Shown: piece by piece, positions 42,019-52,395 of the stretch
How the letters are laid out: every line of letters starts with the position of its first letter
Position numbering within the stretch: position 1 is the first letter of the stretch
Assembly (NCBI RefSeq): GCF_009696375.1
Contig: NZ_VUMD01000017.1
Coordinates: 1 to 64,000 of the forward strand
DNA from: Clostridium porci
GTDB lineage: Bacteria > Bacillota > Clostridia > Lachnospirales > Lachnospiraceae
Direction of reading: 5' to 3'
DNA: 64,000 nt
Position numbers and translations under genes: made by a program
The notes under the pieces: generated by a model
The model's input: only the letters and a program-made list of their open reading frames with translations
What the model was told of the DNA's origin: nothing
The model's database searches: none

Positions 42019-42047
42019 CAAAAAAGAGAGGTTTCCCTCTCTTTTAA
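42019..42047 (-). terminator. Bidirectional terminator of the convergent pair
   Basis: AAAAGAGAGG-TTTC-CCTCTCTTTT; symmetrical, so it can end the minus-strand gene and any readthrough from the left. Confidence 0.75.
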
Positions 42048-43441
42048 TAAGGTTTAACGATGCCACGCACAGAATGAAGTGGATGATACATTGATGCACC
42101 TAATTCTCCAGACCATGTTCTCTCTGCAATAAAAACTCCCCTTCCATCCTTTGCAAATGAACGCCCCTCATGGGCAGCGCCGACGACACTAGATGAATGT
42201 ATTGTACTGAGACAATATTTCTCTCCATGTAAATAATCTAAAATGCATGGCATATGTGCATAAGACACAATTAAAGGCAAAAGCAACTCGTTCGTTACCG
42301 CTTCTGTCCCCATAAAACCAAATGGAATTTGGTTTTCTTTTGCGTAGTCACGAAACAAAGCTAAGCTAGAATATGGTAACTCAAACACATATGTTGCAGG
42401 AATCATTTGATTGTCATACATATCAAAAGAATCCTGTACTAAACGTGCTCCGTACTCCTTTTCTTCATCGGTAAATAATGTTTCCAAATACTGCATTTCC
42501 CAATATAAAAAAGCTCCAAAATCAAGCCGGCTCATGTAAAGTGTTTTTGCATTCGCTTGCTTGTTATACCAGTCGTTGTTAAAGAATGACTGATACCACG
42601 CTTTTTCCTCCGTGGCTGCCTTAACTACTTTTTTGTCAACAAAGTCTTTAATGTAAGGAATTCCCATCTGATCAAGTCCGCGACAAACGAAATCCAATTC
42701 TTTATCATCAAAAAAATCACGCAACATTGCCGTACCATAACATTTTTCAGAACGAAATGTTTTATCCCACACTTTGGGGTTATTATATAATCGCTCCATT
42801 TCCTTCAAATTCTGTAAGCGTGGAGAATAGCGAGAATGACTTGCAAATGCTCCAAAACCAGGCTTTTTGCCATCTGGACGAATGGGCCATTCCCAAATGG
42901 CCAGGTCATATAAATATTGCCATTCCCTTAATTGGAATGATTGTTTCGCATGATTCTGTACAATTTCCGGGTTATCAGCCACATCACGGAACTCCCACAA
43001 TTTGTTCATCGTATCTGAATCCCGTGTAATATATTCCGGCATAGGAAAATGGTGTTTCTTGTATGCGCGACACAATGTTTCCAATGACTGCATCTTGACA
43101 TAGATGACATCTAAATTTAATGGGAATTTTTCCACCATACATCCCGGACTCATCATTGCCCCGCAATCTTGATTGGGATCAAAGAAACCATAACGTTTTA
43201 CACGACTGACCGGGAAAATGGTGTCTCTTGCTTCTACAAATTCGCCAAACACAAGGCTCTCATCCATACCATACACAAAATAAATAGATGATTGAGCTAC
43301 AACAAAACGCGAAAGAAAGCCATAAAGCCCTGCCGCCCTGGGCAAATCCCGCACCATGGGATTTTCATAAATCGCCTGTAAAATTTCATTATCTAATTCA
43401 TAACCGCTTTTGCGTAATTCGTTAATTGTCATATCTTTCAT
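42044..43441 (-). CDS. Unknown 465-aa protein, isolated minus-strand gene
   Basis: Starts at the ATG whose complement ends at 43441 (MKDMTINELRKSG), with GAGAGG 8 nt upstream; a GTG three codons earlier overlaps that site. No signal peptide or membrane span. It has many aromatic residues and cysteine near CGAMMSPGC; the C-terminal part contains HSSSVVGAAHEGRSFAKDGRGVF. I recognise no family. It is the sole leftward gene in the middle of the window and has the best class A promoter of all (perfect TATAAT). This layout is typical of cargo or defence/counter-defence genes, but the sequence itself gives no function. Confidence 0.65.
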   Translation of the reverse strand: MKDMTINELRKSGYELDNEILQAIYENPMVRDLPRAAGLYGFLSRFVVAQSSIYFVYGMDESLVFGEFVEARDTIFPVSRVKRYGFFDPNQDCGAMMSPGCMVEKFPLNLDVIYVKMQSLETLCRAYKKHHFPMPEYITRDSDTMNKLWEFRDVADNPEIVQNHAKQSFQLREWQYLYDLAIWEWPIRPDGKKPGFGAFASHSRYSPRLQNLKEMERLYNNPKVWDKTFRSEKCYGTAMLRDFFDDKELDFVCRGLDQMGIPYIKDFVDKKVVKAATEEKAWYQSFFNNDWYNKQANAKTLYMSRLDFGAFLYWEMQYLETLFTDEEKEYGARLVQDSFDMYDNQMIPATYVFELPYSSLALFRDYAKENQIPFGFMGTEAVTNELLLPLIVSYAHMPCILDYLHGEKYCLSTIHSSSVVGAAHEGRSFAKDGRGVFIAERTWSGELGASMYHPLHSVRGIVKPY

Positions 43442-43472
43442 AAAAAGCACCTCTCATATATGATCTATATCG

Positions 43473-43522
43473 ATTATACCCACCCCCCAATAATAACACA
43501 AGGACAAAAACTTGCGGATATA
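43473..43522 (-). promoter_or_regulatory. Class A promoter, minus strand
   Basis: Read on the minus strand: TATATCCGCAA (complement of 43512-43522), 10 nt, TTGTGT, 17 nt, TATAAT (complement of 43473-43478). Exact class A geometry with consensus -10. Confidence 0.85.
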
Positions 43523-43598
43523 AAAAATAATAGTTTTACATATTCACCCCGCTTATTTGTTCAACGCAATATTTCTGCATTTTTAAAAGAAATATTTC

Positions 43599-43605
43599 CA
43601 TAATT
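43599..43605 (+). promoter_or_regulatory. Class B promoter core of the transfer operon
   Basis: AATATTTCCATAATT, 28 nt before the ATG at 43633. Confidence 0.6.
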
Positions 43606-43632
43606 GAACAAATGTGTAAAGGAGGAGTAACC

Positions 43633-46600
43633 ATGCGCGATGAGCAAATGATGAACCAATCTCTGAGTATCGTAATCAAACTGTATCAGAGTTTTCTACA
43701 GGGTTTACCGGACCTGTTTGAAGGTATAGATACATTTAAGGCTAGTGCCTATTATCAGGATGTGCTGAGAAGAGACATCAAACAAACAGATGAATGTCTT
43801 TGTATTGCGGCAGAAGACGAGGCTGTGCGACTTGTAGAGATCAAATTACAGGAAAAGGGCATTCCATGGGAGAAACGGAAGGCCTCTGATCTCCAGGGCG
43901 TTGTCAAAGCCAATGGCATGTTTGTATTTTTGTGCCGCGGCATCGATGAACAGCGAGTACGAGAGGCTATGAGAGAAGTACAGCTTGAATTTGAGCGCTC
44001 TCATAGACCAGAACCGGAAATGGACGCCGAGAAGGAACAGGATGAAGCTGAGCTGGAACGCGAAAGAGAATCGGAGCGCACCACATCAGACGAAGAGATG
44101 CCAGAAAAAGAATCAGAAACGGAACACACAGATACTTCCCAGGAAAATGATGATTCTGATGACCTTGAGGCGGAAGAAGCATCCAAGAAGCAGAAGAAAA
44201 AGAAGACCACTTCAACCTATCTAAAACAAGAGCGGCCGGCATACAATCATGATTTACATCGTCAAGAGACTTATACGACATCAGAAAGAGCGCCCGTATA
44301 TCAGGAGCCGCAGCACTCAAAATCCCCGGAGCCTTCGTATCACCATCCGGAAGAGTCCTATCAAAGAGAAAGGGAATCGCATTCTTATACAGAACGGTCA
44401 CATTCTTCTGAACAGCACAGAGATCCACGCCCGGAATCTGTACAACGCGAAGGACTTGCTGGGTATAACCGCTACCGCGAGACTGATTTTTCCCATCGGT
44501 CTGCAAAAAATGAATCCTCAGAATCAGAACACTCTTATGCATCGACATATAAATCTGACATCCATAAAGAGGAAAAAGCCAAACATGATGGGCAATTTGT
44601 CTCTGAAAAATTCCAAAGAGAGCCGGAAAGAAGGAAAGAAGAGTCTACTCCGGCCAGTCAAACAACATCACGGGACTCTGAGGCATATGTAAAAAAGGAA
44701 CATATCACTGCGAAAAAGCCGGTGTTGGAATCGACCAGAGAAATTGCCAGAACATCAACCGGAGAAGCTACCAGAGAGACCACAGGATCCAATGCCGTCG
44801 AACGGCCTCAGCATATAGATCCATCAACTTCAGCCAATCAACCACATTCGTACATTGAAAAACGCACAGAACCTCTAAAGCAAGAATCTACCAGAATGGG
44901 TGGCTTTCAGTCGATTGGCAATGAACGAACAATTGCTGAGACTGGAAGGCAAGCCTCCAGACCAATTACCAGTACAGAGCAGTCCTCACATTCTACAACA
45001 AAAACACAACACTCAATGGCCAAAACGGCCGGAGAGCAATCTGGCACCATCCAAATTCTTGGTAGTGGCCATGACATTCAAGAATCTACGGGAGTACCCA
45101 GCACTACAACTCGTGGCGGATTTTTTAACGAATCCGCTCGTCACAAAGCTGCGGAAGCGGTGCGGCAGGCGACGCGCAAAGTTGAAAATAATGTGGGTGG
45201 TTATCAACCAACACATTCCCCAAAAGATGTCGTCAATCCAGAGCATATCGTCAAAGCCTTGCGTGGGCAGCAGAATGCAGAATCTGGGAAAATATCAGAA
45301 AAGAAGATTGTTGTCACCACCATTTCCAGAAACAGTTTTGAGTCAACCGCAAATTCTTCAATGCAAGACCAATCTTCGGAAAAGAGTGCTCCTGATGCAT
45401 CAATTGGAGAACAATCCACCGTTCATCAATCAACAAAACAAAAGGAAGCATCAACTTCACAGTGGGATACACGTCATAGCACTCTTCAATCAGGTTATAC
45501 TCCCAAGAACGACCAACACGTAGTATCTATGAACAATGATTGGGAAAGACAAATCCTAATGTCCAGACGCTTCTATCATATGAGAGACATTTTGTCACCG
45601 GATCATTTTAAAACTGTATTTCGCGCCAGCCGTCGAATTGCTATGCAATCCGTTTTAAGTCGTGAGACAGAGGCCGGGCAAGTAGCGATGAATGCGATTG
45701 ACTATGCATCACCGTTGGCGATCGCAATGCAGAGAAAACTGCTTGCTAACGGAGCCATGCAGATTGCACGTACAACGCAATGCAGCACGACCTTATTGGC
45801 ATCATTTTATGCCACCCAAAAAGGAATTACGTTACAGCAAGCAAATGTCGCCTTAGCAAATATGACCATGTTGGATATTAGTATGGTGTGTGCCGGAAAA
45901 GGCCGTCTTTCCTTAGCGGATATGGAGACATTAAAGAATGCCGGAGATCTTTTTAGCTTAGGTGAAGGACGCTCTTTGATGTCTGCGATTGCGCGTTTGG
46001 ACAATAATACATTTTTAGCATGGGTACAGAACGCACCGATCAGTGAAGATCTGAAAAAAGCGCTCATGGGTATTCCTGTTAAGGATCTTACGCCTGCAAA
46101 ACTACAGTCGTTACTTAAGCAATTTTCTGGTACCAATGATATTCAGATGTTGAAGACGCTGTATGCATCCAAAATCAATGCACGTTATGGATTACCAAAG
46201 GGATCTGGTTTTCATACGGTGCTGAAGGGCTGGTTAACCAGACTCTTGAAGTCTTCAATGAAAGATTCTGATGCAGCCAGGGCCCTTGGTCAGATTCTTG
46301 GCGTGTCCCAACAGACATATATGGCTTATCGTGCCGGTATGCGTTTGCTTTTAACAATCTTAAATAAAATACCTTTTAAGAATAAAGAGCAGCTTGTATC
46401 AGAGGTAGCCTTTAAGATCATGGCTGATCCCATGAAAGCGGCTCGTGTCAAGGCGGCAGAAAGTGTAAAAACCGCAGGAATGAAAGCCGGTAGTAAGCTA
46501 CTTGGAAAACATGGTACAAAGCTGATGCAAAAACGATCTGTGCAGCATGCAACAAGTGCCCTGAAATTTATCGCACATCCAATGCAGTCCATTGGAGCAA

Positions 46601-47970
46601 AACTGTCTTCCAAATTCGGAGAAACAGCAGTGTGGAAGGCAATGCAGGCACTCTCTGGCAAGATTACCGCATTCGCAGCCAAAGCAGCATTTATATTAGG
46701 CTGGGCCGCTGTAATTCTTCTGGTGATTATTTTGATCGTTAGCTTAATTTCCAACCTTTCCGAAGAAGCAAAGAAAGACCAGACTCACATGAAGCCATAC
46801 AATTTCTCCCAGGATACAGAGCTTGTCCAGGAAATCATTACGGAGCTTACGCAAAAAAATGAAGCGTTTATGGCGGATATTAACGATGCAGCAAACCATC
46901 GTGGCGCCTATAGTACGACATCCGGCTTGACCACGAATGAAAATGTATCATTCTATGAATCGTACAATATTGTATTCCGTGATTCTTATGGAAACGAGTT
47001 AGAACCTACACATGTGGACTTAAACAATACAAAAGCGATTCTTTCAATGGCAAGCAAGTTTATTTCCTATCCACTCCAAAAACCGGCAGATGCCGCTAGT
47101 CTGGCAGAGAAGAAAGCATATGAGGACATCAAACAGCATTTTAAGGATTATTGTTATTTCCTTTGGGCGGCTACGCATCAAATTGCAATCGAAGAGTACC
47201 ATCCGGGACACAGCGAAGGTGTGGATGGCGCAATCGATAATTCCGGACTGGAAACCACCCTGGACAAGGGATTGTGTGATAAGGATGGAACAACAAAATG
47301 GTTTAAGGCCGATTTTACACAGGATATTATCTCACGTAGCAACGGGGATTGGGTCTGCGATTCCTGTGATGAAGTACCAAATACCGGTATGGGAGATGAA
47401 CTGGATGATTTATGCACCCATGGAAAGGATGATAACTCACATGGCGGATGGAAAATGACTGGAGCAGAGCCGCGCTATGTCTTCAACTGTCAAACAGATC
47501 ATCGTCATATCGACTGCGATCACGATCCTGAAAATTATTCTTGTAGTATGGGGACTTGTGAAGATGCAGGAAATGCTGCTCCAATCTCTCACGGACACTG
47601 GGAATATGAATGGGTGTATAACTGTGGTGGCCATATGGGTTCCGTCGTTTACGTCACGATTGGAGACTTATCCAGAGATCCAGGTTTTAATGCTGCGAAA
47701 GATGTTGACTACAGTGCTGTCGGACAATATGGAGACAGCATCTCCGGAGATGATATTTTAAATGATTCCGGTACATTAACATACCGCGGATATGCTTATA
47801 CCAAATCCGTCGATCAAAGTTCCACACCATTTGTCTATGTGTACACGTTAGTAGAAGATGATAGCACATACGAAGGCAGCACAGAGGAAGAAGCAATGAA
47901 TAAATTCCAGCAACATGTTGACACTCTTCCTCCAAAAGAAACAGAGAATGCTGAAACGAACACTGAATAA
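43633..47970 (+). CDS. Large membrane protein of the conjugation apparatus (putative)
   Basis: 1445 aa from ATG 43633 (AAAGGAGGAG). Residues 1-115 resemble the small DUF3801/PcfB-type proteins of Gram-positive conjugative elements. About 120-620 is Ser/Thr/Glu/Gln-rich and disordered. About 640-1010 is helical and basic with many MKAGSKLLGKHG-like segments. One strong membrane span lies at about 1018-1043 (AAFILGWAAVILLVIILIVS). The outer 400 residues include a Cys/His cluster (WVCDSCDEV through CSMGTCEDAGN) that may bind zinc or form disulfides. The gene is followed in the same operon by a secreted peptidoglycan hydrolase, as in Tn916-like transfer modules. Assignment is by architecture and context. 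Confidence 0.6.
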   Translation: MRDEQMMNQSLSIVIKLYQSFLQGLPDLFEGIDTFKASAYYQDVLRRDIKQTDECLCIAAEDEAVRLVEIKLQEKGIPWEKRKASDLQGVVKANGMFVFLCRGIDEQRVREAMREVQLEFERSHRPEPEMDAEKEQDEAELERERESERTTSDEEMPEKESETEHTDTSQENDDSDDLEAEEASKKQKKKKTTSTYLKQERPAYNHDLHRQETYTTSERAPVYQEPQHSKSPEPSYHHPEESYQRERESHSYTERSHSSEQHRDPRPESVQREGLAGYNRYRETDFSHRSAKNESSESEHSYASTYKSDIHKEEKAKHDGQFVSEKFQREPERRKEESTPASQTTSRDSEAYVKKEHITAKKPVLESTREIARTSTGEATRETTGSNAVERPQHIDPSTSANQPHSYIEKRTEPLKQESTRMGGFQSIGNERTIAETGRQASRPITSTEQSSHSTTKTQHSMAKTAGEQSGTIQILGSGHDIQESTGVPSTTTRGGFFNESARHKAAEAVRQATRKVENNVGGYQPTHSPKDVVNPEHIVKALRGQQNAESGKISEKKIVVTTISRNSFESTANSSMQDQSSEKSAPDASIGEQSTVHQSTKQKEASTSQWDTRHSTLQSGYTPKNDQHVVSMNNDWERQILMSRRFYHMRDILSPDHFKTVFRASRRIAMQSVLSRETEAGQVAMNAIDYASPLAIAMQRKLLANGAMQIARTTQCSTTLLASFYATQKGITLQQANVALANMTMLDISMVCAGKGRLSLADMETLKNAGDLFSLGEGRSLMSAIARLDNNTFLAWVQNAPISEDLKKALMGIPVKDLTPAKLQSLLKQFSGTNDIQMLKTLYASKINARYGLPKGSGFHTVLKGWLTRLLKSSMKDSDAARALGQILGVSQQTYMAYRAGMRLLLTILNKIPFKNKEQLVSEVAFKIMADPMKAARVKAAESVKTAGMKAGSKLLGKHGTKLMQKRSVQHATSALKFIAHPMQSIGAKLSSKFGETAVWKAMQALSGKITAFAAKAAFILGWAAVILLVIILIVSLISNLSEEAKKDQTHMKPYNFSQDTELVQEIITELTQKNEAFMADINDAANHRGAYSTTSGLTTNENVSFYESYNIVFRDSYGNELEPTHVDLNNTKAILSMASKFISYPLQKPADAASLAEKKAYEDIKQHFKDYCYFLWAATHQIAIEEYHPGHSEGVDGAIDNSGLETTLDKGLCDKDGTTKWFKADFTQDIISRSNGDWVCDSCDEVPNTGMGDELDDLCTHGKDDNSHGGWKMTGAEPRYVFNCQTDHRHIDCDHDPENYSCSMGTCEDAGNAAPISHGHWEYEWVYNCGGHMGSVVYVTIGDLSRDPGFNAAKDVDYSAVGQYGDSISGDDILNDSGTLTYRGYAYTKSVDQSSTPFVYVYTLVEDDSTYEGSTEEEAMNKFQQHVDTLPPKETENAETNTE

Positions 47971-48007
47971 ACACCAACAGGATAAAAGTGAAAATAAGGA
48001 AATGATT

Positions 48008-48029
48008 GGCGGAACCAGTAGGTTCCGCC
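48008..48029 (+). promoter_or_regulatory. Strong intergenic hairpin without T tract
   Basis: GGCGGAACC-AGTA-GGTTCCGCC, a perfect 9-bp stem between two transfer genes, 31 nt before the next start. Possibly an mRNA processing or stability element. Confidence 0.65.
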
Positions 48030-48059
48030 AGGACAAAGCATAGACAGGAGGATAAAATT

Positions 48060-51000
48060 GTGACAAATCATAAGCACTTATATTTCAACAAGAAATTGGG
48101 ATTGCTTTGGCTGTTTCTTTGCACATTATTGCTCTGCCCATTTTTAACGATACGAGCACAGGCTGCAACGGAAAAAGCATATCTCTACTTTTTTACAATT
48201 GATGGGGAGCAAGTTGATACATTGAGTAAAAAAGTAAGCAAAAAAACGAGTTATATGTTCAAAAATCCAGATCCTTATAAATACCTGCCTATCGAAGAAG
48301 ATGGAGATGAACCACTTTACCCAGAGTTATACTATCAGGTAACGGGTATTGAATGGGAGGAGAAAGATGCATCTGGAAAACATATTGCCACTTATAAAGA
48401 AGGAGATACCTTTGAATGGTCAGAAGGTGATCACTTCTTTTATGTGAAATCTGATAATCCGATTTTAACTGGTGAAAATACCATGGATTTAACCTGGGAA
48501 GAACGCGTTCACCTGTATTTTTATAATGTAAATGGAGACGAGATCTACAGCCTTGCAAAGGACATTAGCCCCAAAGACGAATTTACATTTGCAGATCCCG
48601 CACCATACACGTATTGGTTTGAAAGTGGGGAGGATGCGGAAGGTGAAGAGGATCCATCCGATACTTTGCATGGAACTGGCATTTATTGGTACTGTATGGA
48701 TGAAAAAGACAAGGAATACCTGTTTGCATCCAAAGATAAAGCACGTTTTCGCCCTGGCGTATATGAATTTTATATTATGACGGATGATCCCGTGCAGATA
48801 TCATTTTATTACCCAATCAACTATGACACTTATTATACTGCGGATGATATGTCGGGAGCCATCTATGCATCTTTGGAAACAAAAGTTGGAGAGACGATTC
48901 AATTAAAAAAATCTCTTGGAGCGCTTTTATGGGAGAGTACATTTAAGGGCTGGACTGAGGAAAATCATGATCAGTTGTATCGTGGTGGGGCTTCATTCAA
49001 AATCATGAAAAATCAGGACCTCAATTTTTTTGCCGAGTATGAGTATGACGAGAATTGGGATCCGGACGCCTTAGACCAAAACACTGGACAACCGGCCGGC
49101 GGCAAAGAAGCGGAAGAAGAGATCAATATTGCAGATATTGAGAAAATCAATGAGGCAGCCGGTGCCGGATACGGAGTGGCAATTGATGCCAATGGTATTT
49201 TGCGTAACACCGGAAATCGTGTGCGAATCAATTCTTCACTTGGAGAACAGATGAAGGGTATTCCAGGTACGATCAAATCGCAAAAATCGCTCAGCTCCTT
49301 AAAGCCGGGTGGAGATCCGAACAATCCAGCTGATTACAAAAAGGATAAGTATGGAAATAAAATCGAAGACTCCAAATTGCCAGTGGAGATCAATAATGTC
49401 TTACGTCAAGATGACTCCGCAATGTATATGGACGTGTATGGGAATGCCTTCGTATATTATAGTCAATTAACACGTGATAATAATATGCGTTTGGCATATG
49501 ATCGACTAACCCTGGGAAAAACAGATTCTTGGGTTAAAAACACTTCCAATTGGGATGCTGGCGTTATTGAACGTTTCGAAGCCATTGAATTTGCTCTATT
49601 GAAGGGGAAATACCCGAAAAACGGAGAAGTGTTAATTCCAGAGGTCAAAAATGAATCCGGCGACGTGATCCAAAAAGAGATTAAATGGAAGACAAGCTAT
49701 ATGTCAAAATTAGCTTTCGACCGTCTCAAACCATTTAAGCAGATATGGAATGGTTGGTATGACACGTATGATGATGGACTGCTTGAGAAATACAAAGGGA
49801 CATCCAACTCTGGGAATGGTGACACAATTGTAGTTGGAAAAGCATTGCGTTCATTCACAGATTTATTCACGACCACCGCATATGCAGCAGATAACAATCA
49901 AAAGAATGAAAAAAACAGTATGGGCATTGCCAATCAGTCAAATGTACGGATCCAAAACAGCATGGACTTAAAAAACACAAAGTTCAAACCGCAATATTAT
50001 GTCCCTACAAAAACATTTGCTTTTGGATCCTTTAGCTTTAATTCCCTGGATGGCCTATCCCAAGAGGCAATCATGAATATGACGACTGTATTCAATGCGA
50101 TTGTATCCGCAGGTTATACTCCGGAATTTGCTGCAGGCGCCTGCGGTAATATGTGGCAGGAATCAAACTTTAATCCCAAGGCTGTGTCTGCATCAGGTAC
50201 TTTTCATGGCATTGTACAATGGGGTGGTGGACGTTTTGAACGTTTAAAACAAATCGCAGCTGAAAACAATTCCACGTGGGATAGCTTGGACATACAGATC
50301 AAATTGATTCTGGAAGAACTTAATAGTTCTACATACTCATCATCTTTTGTGCGAAACTTAAAGCGATATAATGGGCAGAGTGATGTGAAGGGAATTGCCG
50401 ACGTACAAACTGCATGTGACCTGTGGGCACGTGTGATTGAGGGATGTGTTTGTTCTGCAAACCATCCAGTCACACAATGCCCGATTGTCAATGGTGATCA
50501 ATTTCAGGAATTGGCTCAGCGAAGGATCTATGCACAAAAAATTTCCATGGCTATGCGAAGCACAGGCAGTCTGACGATAGATGCAAACGGCTATGGAGTG
50601 CCAAACAACCTGAGCAACAATAAGGTGCCATACTTCCCACAGGGCAGCAATGCGCCATGGAGCGGATTGGCATTTGGAGATAAAAATATCGCATATTCCG
50701 GATGTTCTATCACATCGTTGTCTATGGTGGTGAGTTATCATACTGGACAATTCGTATATCCAAGCGACATTCGACAATCCATCATGGACCACAATGGAGG
50801 CAATTATAAAGCGTTCCACGTTGCCGGTGCTGGTGCTAGTAATGCGATTTATAGCGCTGTGGCATCCTATTATGGTCTAAAATGTAAATATATCTCATCA
50901 GCCACAGAAGTGACCGCAGCCCTACAAAGAGGCTTGCCAGTCATCATTTCTGTGAAAGGAGCCAAAAGAGGAGCGCCAACCAACACCTTTACATCGAACG

Positions 51001-51146
51001 CCCATCTGATGGTGATTACTGGTATGGATGCTGCTGGAAATTATTATATCAACAATCCGAGTAAGCCAAACCAATGCTATGAAAGGTATTCATTATCTTT
51101 TATCATGAGTCATAAAAACAGTGGTATGTGGGTGTTGAGCAGATAG
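48060..51146 (+). CDS. Secreted bifunctional cell-wall hydrolase: phage-type lysozyme plus C39-like peptidase
   Basis: 1028 aa from GTG 48060 with AGGAGGATAAAATT upstream. Signal peptide at 1-37 (GLLWLFLCTLLLCPFLT). Residues 40-340 hold repeated beta domains including an InlB B-repeat-like unit (FKGWTEENHDQLYRGG). About 660-825 matches the phage tail-type lysozyme fold (AGACGNMWQESNFNPKAV, GIVQWGGGR). About 845-1027 is a Peptidase_C39-like domain with Cys in YSGCSITSLSMV and His in NAHLMVITGMD followed by INNPS. It should open peptidoglycan for the mating channel, the VirB1-like role. Confidence 0.85.
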   Translation: MTNHKHLYFNKKLGLLWLFLCTLLLCPFLTIRAQAATEKAYLYFFTIDGEQVDTLSKKVSKKTSYMFKNPDPYKYLPIEEDGDEPLYPELYYQVTGIEWEEKDASGKHIATYKEGDTFEWSEGDHFFYVKSDNPILTGENTMDLTWEERVHLYFYNVNGDEIYSLAKDISPKDEFTFADPAPYTYWFESGEDAEGEEDPSDTLHGTGIYWYCMDEKDKEYLFASKDKARFRPGVYEFYIMTDDPVQISFYYPINYDTYYTADDMSGAIYASLETKVGETIQLKKSLGALLWESTFKGWTEENHDQLYRGGASFKIMKNQDLNFFAEYEYDENWDPDALDQNTGQPAGGKEAEEEINIADIEKINEAAGAGYGVAIDANGILRNTGNRVRINSSLGEQMKGIPGTIKSQKSLSSLKPGGDPNNPADYKKDKYGNKIEDSKLPVEINNVLRQDDSAMYMDVYGNAFVYYSQLTRDNNMRLAYDRLTLGKTDSWVKNTSNWDAGVIERFEAIEFALLKGKYPKNGEVLIPEVKNESGDVIQKEIKWKTSYMSKLAFDRLKPFKQIWNGWYDTYDDGLLEKYKGTSNSGNGDTIVVGKALRSFTDLFTTTAYAADNNQKNEKNSMGIANQSNVRIQNSMDLKNTKFKPQYYVPTKTFAFGSFSFNSLDGLSQEAIMNMTTVFNAIVSAGYTPEFAAGACGNMWQESNFNPKAVSASGTFHGIVQWGGGRFERLKQIAAENNSTWDSLDIQIKLILEELNSSTYSSSFVRNLKRYNGQSDVKGIADVQTACDLWARVIEGCVCSANHPVTQCPIVNGDQFQELAQRRIYAQKISMAMRSTGSLTIDANGYGVPNNLSNNKVPYFPQGSNAPWSGLAFGDKNIAYSGCSITSLSMVVSYHTGQFVYPSDIRQSIMDHNGGNYKAFHVAGAGASNAIYSAVASYYGLKCKYISSATEVTAALQRGLPVIISVKGAKRGAPTNTFTSNAHLMVITGMDAAGNYYINNPSKPNQCYERYSLSFIMSHKNSGMWVLSR

Positions 51147-51158
51147 CACTATGATTTT

Positions 51159-51188
51159 CTACCGGAAATACCAAAATGTTTCCGGTAG
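51159..51188 (+). promoter_or_regulatory. Hairpin at the end of the transfer operon
   Basis: CTACCGGAAA pairs perfectly with TTTCCGGTAG over a 10-nt loop; no T tract, so it is a weak terminator or an RNA-stabilising structure. Confidence 0.55.
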
Positions 51189-51220
51189 AGAATATTTCCG
51201 TAGGAAGTATCATGTAGTAT

Positions 51221-51227
51221 CATAATT
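51221..51227 (+). promoter_or_regulatory. Class B promoter core
   Basis: GTAGTATCATAATT, 36 nt before the next ATG. Confidence 0.55.
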
Positions 51228-51262
51228 GGTAAAGAAAATATGAAAGAAATGGAGAGAGGAAC

Positions 51263-52321
51263 ATGAAAAAAATCGCATATCTTTTTATAACACTCTGTAT
51301 GTCCCTTGCAATCTTTGGATCCACTGCCTTCGCAAGAGATATTCAACTCGATGACGAGGAATCAGCAAATGACGTATTCGTCACAATATCAGCCATCGTA
51401 CCGGAAGGATTTGATGAAAGAATAGAAGTCTACTTAAATCATTCCCCACATCCCCTGACAAAAGACTATCAATACTCAATGGAAATCCCATTAAACAAAG
51501 AACTGGTATATGACATTGTTGTGTTGTCGTCTACGGATGTGGAAGATAGATATGAATTTTCTGCCCCATCAACGCTTAATCCTGCCGAAACAAAAACCCT
51601 GACGATTCAGGTGACAGAACGTCCAATGGACGCATTAGATTTTGATGAAACAGAAGACTTCAGTGGAGTCACAGAAATTACTGATCTTGATTTAACCCCA
51701 CTGCAATATGATTTCTCTCATGGACAGGAAAGTGGTATCATACATATTTCCATGAAAGATTACGGTGTGTTTGATACCGTCACTTACCGTCTTGTAGGAG
51801 ACGAAATCTATGATATTACACTGGACAGCGAACATGCTTTTCAGGCAGATGTGAAACTTCCTACAGGATCTTATTATGAAAGCTCCACAATGTCATATAC
51901 GTTCCATGACTGGGTGCCAGAGAATAATTTGAAATTTGCGTTAGAACATGCAGGTCAAATGGGAAACTTTGGCAAATATTATGATGTGACTGCCGGAGGA
52001 GAAACTACAATCAGCGATTTAGTCATCTATATGGTTCAAGGAAGCAATTCCATGGAAGTGAATGCCAACATCATCAATGATTCCGTTGTTGTAGAGGAAA
52101 GTTTGGCGATACAGCAGGAGCATGAAAAGCAAGAGTTAGAATCAGCATTTCCTGAGTTAACAGAAACCATTGCAGAAACCGAAACCATTGCGGCTGCCCA
52201 AGAAATAGAAGTGGATTCGATCAGCATGATGAGTCTCATCTTGGCCATTGGTGGCATGATTGCAGGATGCTGCATGATCGTTGTCATCCTATATTGGATC
52301 AGAAAGAAAAGACAAGAATAA
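51263..52321 (+). CDS. Exported membrane-anchored protein of unknown function
   Basis: 352 aa. Signal peptide at 1-25 (MKKIAYLFITLCMSLAIFGS), a beta-rich extracellular part, a Glu/Thr-rich stalk at about 280-315, and a C-terminal membrane span (MMSLILAIGGMIAGCCMIVVI) ending in RKKRQE. No sortase signal. Its position between the hydrolase and the relaxase suggests a transfer-channel or mating-surface role. Confidence 0.7.
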   Translation: MKKIAYLFITLCMSLAIFGSTAFARDIQLDDEESANDVFVTISAIVPEGFDERIEVYLNHSPHPLTKDYQYSMEIPLNKELVYDIVVLSSTDVEDRYEFSAPSTLNPAETKTLTIQVTERPMDALDFDETEDFSGVTEITDLDLTPLQYDFSHGQESGIIHISMKDYGVFDTVTYRLVGDEIYDITLDSEHAFQADVKLPTGSYYESSTMSYTFHDWVPENNLKFALEHAGQMGNFGKYYDVTAGGETTISDLVIYMVQGSNSMEVNANIINDSVVVEESLAIQQEHEKQELESAFPELTETIAETETIAAAQEIEVDSISMMSLILAIGGMIAGCCMIVVILYWIRKKRQE

Positions 52322-52366
52322 AATCAGGTGTTATTCATTGTAACAGTTGACTATGAGGTCATGTTC

Positions 52367-52395
52367 AAAGGCATCGCATTATGCGGTGCCTTTTT
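52367..52395 (+). terminator. Intrinsic terminator
   Basis: AAAGGCATCGCAT pairs with ATGCGGTGCCTTT (one G.U) with a tight loop, then TT. Confidence 0.8.
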
